A stretch of 8,401 bases of DNA from an uncultured Clostridia bacterium (GTDB taxonomy: Bacteria; Bacillota; Clostridia; Christensenellales; Maliibacteriaceae), in NCBI GenBank assembly GCA_934613185.1, contig CAKTSO010000077.1, positions 1-8,401 on the forward strand. Direction: 5' to 3'. Shown in pieces: positions 5,595 through 8,401 of the stretch. The notes beneath the pieces are model-generated. The model had not been told where the DNA came from. It did not search any database and saw nothing but the letters and a program-made list of their open reading frames with translations. Numbering within the stretch: the stretch's first letter is position 1; each line of letters begins with the position of its first letter. Made by a program: the position numbers and the translations under genes.

Positions 5595-6428
5595 ATGAAA
5601 AAGCTCAGTATGATTCTGGCGCTTGTGCTTGCGCTCGCGCTTGTGATGACCGGCTGCGGCACGAAGAAGGACGACACTGCCGCCGACGCGCCCGCCGTCA
5701 GTGAGGACGCCGCCGCGACCGAGAACACCGAAGATACCGCCGAGGGCGGCACCCTCGTCATGGCGACCAACGCCGAGTTCCCGCCCTATGAGTATCACGA
5801 GGGCGACGAGATCGTCGGCATCGACGCCGAGATCGCCGCTGCCATCGCCGAGAAGCTCGGCATGGAGCTCCAGATTGAGGACATGGCGTTCGATTCTCTG
5901 ATCCCCGCGATTCAGAGCAACAAGGCCGACATGGTTCTTGCCGGTATGACCGTCACCGAGGATCGCCTCGAGAACGTCAACTTCTCCGACAGCTACGCCA
6001 CCGGCGTGCAGGTCGTCATCGTCAAGGAAGATTCCGACATCAAGTCCGTCGACGATCTGTTTGCCGAAGGCGCGAACCACTCCATCGGCGTGCAGACCGC
6101 CACGACCGGCGACATCTACTGCACCGGTGACATCGAAGACGAGGGCCTCGGCACGGTCGAGCGCTACAACAAGGGCGCGGACGCCATCCAGGCGCTGCTT
6201 GCCGGCAAGATCGACTGTGTCGTCATCGACAGCCAGCCCGCCAAGGAGTTCGTCGAGGCGAACGAAGGTCTGACCATCCTCGATACCGAGTACGCCGTTG
6301 AGGACTACGCCATCGCGCTCAACAAGGACAACACCGAGCTTCTGGACAAAGTCAACGCCGCTTTGAAAGAGCTGACCGACGACGGCACCATCCAGAGCAT
6401 TCTGGACAAGTATATTACTGCGGAATAA
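5595..6428 (+). CDS. Amino-acid ABC importer substrate-binding lipoprotein
   Basis: An extracytoplasmic receptor, membrane-anchored by lipid, that captures a polar amino acid for the downstream permease. Of its 277 aa, residues 1-20 form a lipoprotein signal peptide with lipobox VMTG-Cys21. Residues 22-52 are an acidic, Ala/Asp/Glu/Thr-rich tether. Residues 53-277 form a bacterial solute-binding family 3 domain. Its hallmarks are ATNAEFPPYEY (57-67), GIDAEIAAAIAEKLG (75-89), FDSLIPAIQSNKADMVLAGMT, and Arg124 in TEDR, which aligns with the arginine that holds the ligand carboxylate in HisJ-like proteins. The C-terminal lobe has the GKIDCVVID motif. Codons strongly favour C in third position, fitting high expression. 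GGAG lies ten bases before the ATG, slightly long spacing. The ligand cannot be decided from sequence alone; glutamine, cystine, arginine or histidine are possible. Confidence 0.94.
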   Translation: MKKLSMILALVLALALVMTGCGTKKDDTAADAPAVSEDAAATENTEDTAEGGTLVMATNAEFPPYEYHEGDEIVGIDAEIAAAIAEKLGMELQIEDMAFDSLIPAIQSNKADMVLAGMTVTEDRLENVNFSDSYATGVQVVIVKEDSDIKSVDDLFAEGANHSIGVQTATTGDIYCTGDIEDEGLGTVERYNKGADAIQALLAGKIDCVVIDSQPAKEFVEANEGLTILDTEYAVEDYAIALNKDNTELLDKVNAALKELTDDGTIQSILDKYITAE

Positions 6429-6441
6429 TTAACGCTGACAT

Positions 6442-6460
6442 CCGCAGGATGCGCCTGCGG
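6442..6460 (+). other. Stable hairpin after the binding-protein stop
   Basis: CCGCAGG (6442-6448) pairs perfectly with CCTGCGG (6454-6460) around a five-base loop, 13 bp after the stop. No U run follows, so it is probably a 3'-end stabiliser of the binding-protein message and not a terminator by itself. Confidence 0.6.
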
Positions 6461-6495
6461 CGTCTGCCGGTCGTTTGTTCGCCGGACTCGTCGTT

Positions 6496-6537
6496 GCGCG
6501 GCCTTGCCGTAGCGCCGCTACGCCTGCGGCCACGCGC
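6496..6537. repeat. Long imperfect palindrome
   Basis: The core CGTAGC-gcc-GCTACG (6508-6522) is perfect. Outside it, after a short internal loop, GGCC (6500-6503) pairs with GGCC (6528-6531), and GCGC (6496-6499) with GCGC (6534-6537). The result is a 42-bp GC-rich cruciform or RNA stem, typical of dispersed palindromic intergenic repeats. Confidence 0.6.
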
Positions 6538-6675
6538 CTCGATCCGACGAAAAACGCCTCGGCATCCGCTCTTGTCGATCCTGTGTCTGCCAGCTTCACG
6601 CTGACATCCGCTCTTGCCGATCCTGCGTCTGCCGGCGGAACGCCGACCGATGCGGATTGGGAAAAGAGCAAAACT

Positions 6676-6692
6676 TGCGGCAATTTGCCGCA
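6676..6692. repeat. Perfect 17-bp palindrome
   Basis: TGCGGCAA and TTGCCGCA flank a single central T. As RNA it would form six strong pairs closing a five-base loop. It could be an operator, a hairpin, or part of the repeat element in this gap. Confidence 0.5.
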
Positions 6693-6750
6693 TTCCGCCG
6701 CCCGAAACGCATGACCCTGATCGAAACGGCGGTAATTCGAACGAAATGAA

Positions 6751-6794
6751 AACACGGGGACGGTCCGAAACGCTTTGACCGCCCCTGCGTTTTT
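6751..6794 (+). terminator. Terminator-like hairpin before the permease
   Basis: GGGG (6756-6759) and CGGTC (6761-6765), with one bulged A, pair with GACCG (6777-6781) and CCCC (6782-6785). The loop is 11 bases. TGCG and five Ts (6790-6794) follow. The AAAAC before and GTTTT after extend pairing. It lies 40 bp before the permease ribosome site and probably acts as a leaky terminator or attenuator that lowers permease/ATPase expression. Confidence 0.6.
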
Positions 6795-6819
6795 GTATGT
6801 TCCCCCAAAAATCGTTTAC

Positions 6820-6827
6820 AAGGAGGT
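6820..6827 (+). promoter_or_regulatory. Strong Shine-Dalgarno that fixes the permease TTG start
   Basis: AAGGAGGT lies eight bases before TTG at 6836. The only upstream in-frame ATG (6797) has no ribosome site and lies just behind the terminator T run, so TTG is the better start. Confidence 0.85.
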
Positions 6828-6835
6828 CACCTGTT

Positions 6836-7564
6836 TTGGCGGAATGGTTTGCAAAACTGAAGGCGGATTTTATCCTGAACTTTATTAAGGAAGACCGCTG
6901 GAAGCTTCTGGTGGACGGCCTCGGCGTCACGCTGACGGTCACGTTCTTCGCGCTGCTCATCGGTGTGGTCATCGGCATCGTGCTGGCTGCCGTGCGCTCG
7001 ACGTACGACACGAACTACGAGCGGATGCACAATCCCTTCGCCCGCGCGATTTTGAAGTTTTTCAACGCGCTTTGCCGCATCTACATCACCGTCATCCGCG
7101 GCACGCCCATGGTCGTGCAGCTTTTGATCCTGTTCTTCGTCGTGTTCGTCTCCTCGAACAACAAGGTCATGGTTGCGGCGCTGGCCTTCGGCTTCAACTC
7201 CGGCGCGTACGTCGCGGAGATCTTCCGCGGCGGCATCATGTCGATCGACGCGGGGCAGATGGAGGCGGGGCGCAGCCTCGGGTTCAACTATTTACAGACG
7301 ATGCGGTACATCATCCTCCCGCAGACGATCAAAAACGTGCTGCCTGCGCTGGGCAACGAATTCATCGTCCTGATCAAGGAGACGTCCGTCGCGGGCTACA
7401 TCGCCCTGCAGGATCTGACCAAGGCGGGCGATATCATCCGCGGCCGCACGTTCAGCGCGTTCATGCCGCTGTTCGCGGTGGCGCTGATCTATCTTGCGAT
7501 GGTCATGATCTTCACGGCGTTCGTCAACCGTTTGGAAAGGAGGCTGCGCAGCAGTGAGCACTGA
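6836..7564 (+). CDS. Amino-acid ABC importer permease
   Basis: An inner-membrane subunit of the HisM/GlnP type, expected to form a homodimeric pore since only one permease gene is present. From the TTG start it is 242 aa. Hydrophobic segments lie at about 30-53, 92-106, 110-126, 168-181 and 209-230. The family signatures are YITVIRGTPMVVQLLI (83-98) and the cytoplasmic EAA loop at 140-163, starting GQMEAGRSLGF, which docks on the ATPase. The upstream ATG at 6797 would add 13 residues but has no ribosome site. The 3' end overlaps the ATPase gene by 11 bp, indicating translational coupling, while a 407-bp gap separates it from the binding-protein gene. Confidence 0.93.
   Translation: MAEWFAKLKADFILNFIKEDRWKLLVDGLGVTLTVTFFALLIGVVIGIVLAAVRSTYDTNYERMHNPFARAILKFFNALCRIYITVIRGTPMVVQLLILFFVVFVSSNNKVMVAALAFGFNSGAYVAEIFRGGIMSIDAGQMEAGRSLGFNYLQTMRYIILPQTIKNVLPALGNEFIVLIKETSVAGYIALQDLTKAGDIIRGRTFSAFMPLFAVALIYLAMVMIFTAFVNRLERRLRSSEH
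7536..7543 (+). promoter_or_regulatory. Shine-Dalgarno of the ATPase gene inside the permease gene
   Basis: AAAGGAGG lies within the last codons of the permease, ten bases before the GTG start at 7554. This supports GTG over later in-frame starts and fits coupled translation. Confidence 0.8.
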
Positions 7565-8300
7565 GAATCGCGTTCTGGTCAAAGTCGAAGACCTGCAAAA
7601 GACCTTCGGCGGCAAAATCCACGCTTTGGACGGGATCTCCACCGAGATCAAAAAGAACGAGGTCGTGGTCGTCATCGGCCCGTCCGGGTCGGGCAAGTCC
7701 ACGTTCCTGCGCTGCCTGAACCTTCTGGAGCTGCCCACCGGCGGCCGCATTCTGGTCAACGGCGACGACATCACCGATCCCAAAACGGACATCAACGTCC
7801 ATCGCCAGAAGATGGGCATGGTGTTCCAGCAGTTCAACCTTTTCCCGCACATGACGGTTCTGAAGAACATGACGCTCGCGCCGATGAAGCTCTTGAAAAA
7901 GAGCCGCGAGGAGGCGGAGAAGACCGCGATGGCGCTTTTGGAGCGCGTCGGCCTGGCCGACCGCGCGAACGCCTATCCGTCCCAGCTTTCGGGCGGCCAG
8001 AAGCAGCGCATCGCCATCGTCCGCGCGCTTTGCATGCAGCCGGACATCATGCTCTTTGACGAGCCGACGAGCGCGCTCGACCCCGAGATGGTCGGCGAGG
8101 TTCTGAACGTCATGCGCGAGCTTGCCGAAAGCGAGATGACGATGGTCGTCGTCACGCACGAAATGGGCTTCGCGCGCGAGGTCGCAAGCCGCGTGATCTT
8201 CATGGACGAGGGCAGGATTGTCGAAGAGGGAACGCCCGAGGCGATCTTCGAAAATCCCAAGAGCGATCGACTGAAGAATTTCCTTGGGAAGGTGCTGTAA
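7554..8300 (+). CDS. Amino-acid ABC importer ATP-binding protein
   Basis: A cytoplasmic ATPase of the GlnQ/HisP type that powers the importer as a dimer. Length is 248 aa, typical of the family, and all motifs are intact: Walker A GPSGSGKST (42-50), Q-loop at Gln93 in FQQFNLFPHMTV, signature LSGGQKQR (145-152), Walker B IMLFDEP (165-171) with catalytic Glu170, D-loop SALD (173-176) and switch His202 in THEMGF. FNLFPH and THEMGFA are characteristic of the polar amino-acid subgroup. GTG at 7554 is the start, with AAAGGAGG upstream; the gene overlaps the permease stop by 11 bp. No clear terminator follows in the remaining 101 bp. Confidence 0.96.
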   Translation: MSTENRVLVKVEDLQKTFGGKIHALDGISTEIKKNEVVVVIGPSGSGKSTFLRCLNLLELPTGGRILVNGDDITDPKTDINVHRQKMGMVFQQFNLFPHMTVLKNMTLAPMKLLKKSREEAEKTAMALLERVGLADRANAYPSQLSGGQKQRIAIVRALCMQPDIMLFDEPTSALDPEMVGEVLNVMRELAESEMTMVVVTHEMGFAREVASRVIFMDEGRIVEEGTPEAIFENPKSDRLKNFLGKVL

Positions 8301-8401
8301 AAAGTCATAGAAAAAAGGAGCCGCGCTTAGCTGTTTCCAAATAAGAAAACAATCGTCTAAAAATACGGCATATTAATGAGCAGATTGTTACAATCATACA
8401 A
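8301..8401 (+). other. AT-rich end of window with dyads
   Basis: Base composition drops sharply after the ATPase stop. AACAATC (8348-8354) and GATTGTT (8383-8389) are inverted repeats, and GATTGT-T-ACAATC (8383-8395) is a near-perfect 13-bp palindrome. This resembles an operator or promoter region for a gene beyond the window, but no convincing -35/-10 pair or terminator can be assigned. Confidence 0.4.

Larger units (their letters stand above)
6439..6636 (+). repeat. Three related ~32-bp units
   Basis: Units at 6563-6594 and 6605-6636 match at 29 of 32 positions with a 42-bp period; all three differences are transitions. A diverged unit at 6439-6470 shares CATCCGC at its start and GTCTGCCGG at its end. 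The 14-mer ACGCTGACATCCGC also occurs exactly at 6432-6445 and 6598-6611. This points to local duplication of an intergenic element. Confidence 0.7.
6429..6835 (+). other. Long repeat-filled gap inside the importer operon
   Basis: A 407-bp stretch without a credible gene separates binding protein and permease, where such operons usually have under 150 bp. It contains a perfect hairpin right after the stop codon, a long palindrome, three related ~32-bp units, another palindrome and a terminator-like hairpin. A 79-codon open frame at 6475-6714 has a low-complexity Ala/Ser/Thr/Pro translation that mirrors the DNA repeats and has no ribosome site, so I do not call it. I see no clear separate promoter for the permease. 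Confidence 0.6.

Noticed and set aside
6439..6636. CRISPR-like or insertion-sequence signature
   Set aside because: Units are unequal in spacing and diverged, there are no regular spacers, and no transposase is present.
6475..6714. 79-codon open frame in the importer gap
   Set aside because: Low-complexity translation that follows the DNA repeats and palindromes, with no Shine-Dalgarno and no known domain. It is more likely repeat DNA than a gene.

Overview
The window looks like a chromosomal segment of a GC-rich Bacillota (Clostridia-type) bacterium. The evidence is a 442-aa GS-I-alpha glutamine synthetase, strong AGGAGG-type ribosome sites used with TTG and GTG starts, sigma-A-like promoters, and a lipoprotein solute-binding protein instead of a periplasmic one. 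I cannot name genus or species. Coding DNA is GC-rich with many C- and G-ending codons, while the promoter regions at about 5411-5500 and 8301-8401 are clearly AT-rich.

Layout. Positions 1-383 hold no convincing gene but carry heptanucleotide-phase repeats at both ends, in inverted orientation, and a degenerate tandem repeat that forms hairpins. A bidirectional terminator (384-419) closes the minus-strand pair glnA (1041-2369) and an ANTAR-domain RNA-binding regulator (419-994) with a degenerate receiver domain. glnA has a textbook promoter (TTGACA-18-TATAAT) about 80 bp upstream of its start. Divergently from glnA, an M29-type metallo-aminopeptidase (2525-3754) runs on the plus strand and ends in a strong terminator. 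It is followed by a separately promoted NSS-family Na+/amino-acid symporter (3923-5293), whose terminator tail carries a 14-bp tandem duplication.

The right third is a polar amino-acid ABC importer in the order binding lipoprotein (5595-6428), permease (6836-7564), ATPase (7554-8300). Permease and ATPase overlap by 11 bp. Binding protein and permease are separated by about 407 bp packed with inverted and direct repeats and ending in a terminator-like hairpin, so the operon is probably expressed unequally, with most message for the binding protein. An AT-rich promoter region with a well-placed promoter and several inverted repeats precedes it.

The theme is nitrogen and amino-acid economy: ammonia assimilation (GlnA), its likely nitrogen-responsive antiterminator, a peptidase releasing amino acids, a Na+-coupled amino-acid transporter and an amino-acid ABC importer. 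That the ANTAR protein controls the other genes is inference: I found no ANTAR-type double hairpin in any leader here. I see no evidence of a new defence, mobile or biosynthetic system. The most unusual content is the non-coding repeat structure in the two long intergenic regions.
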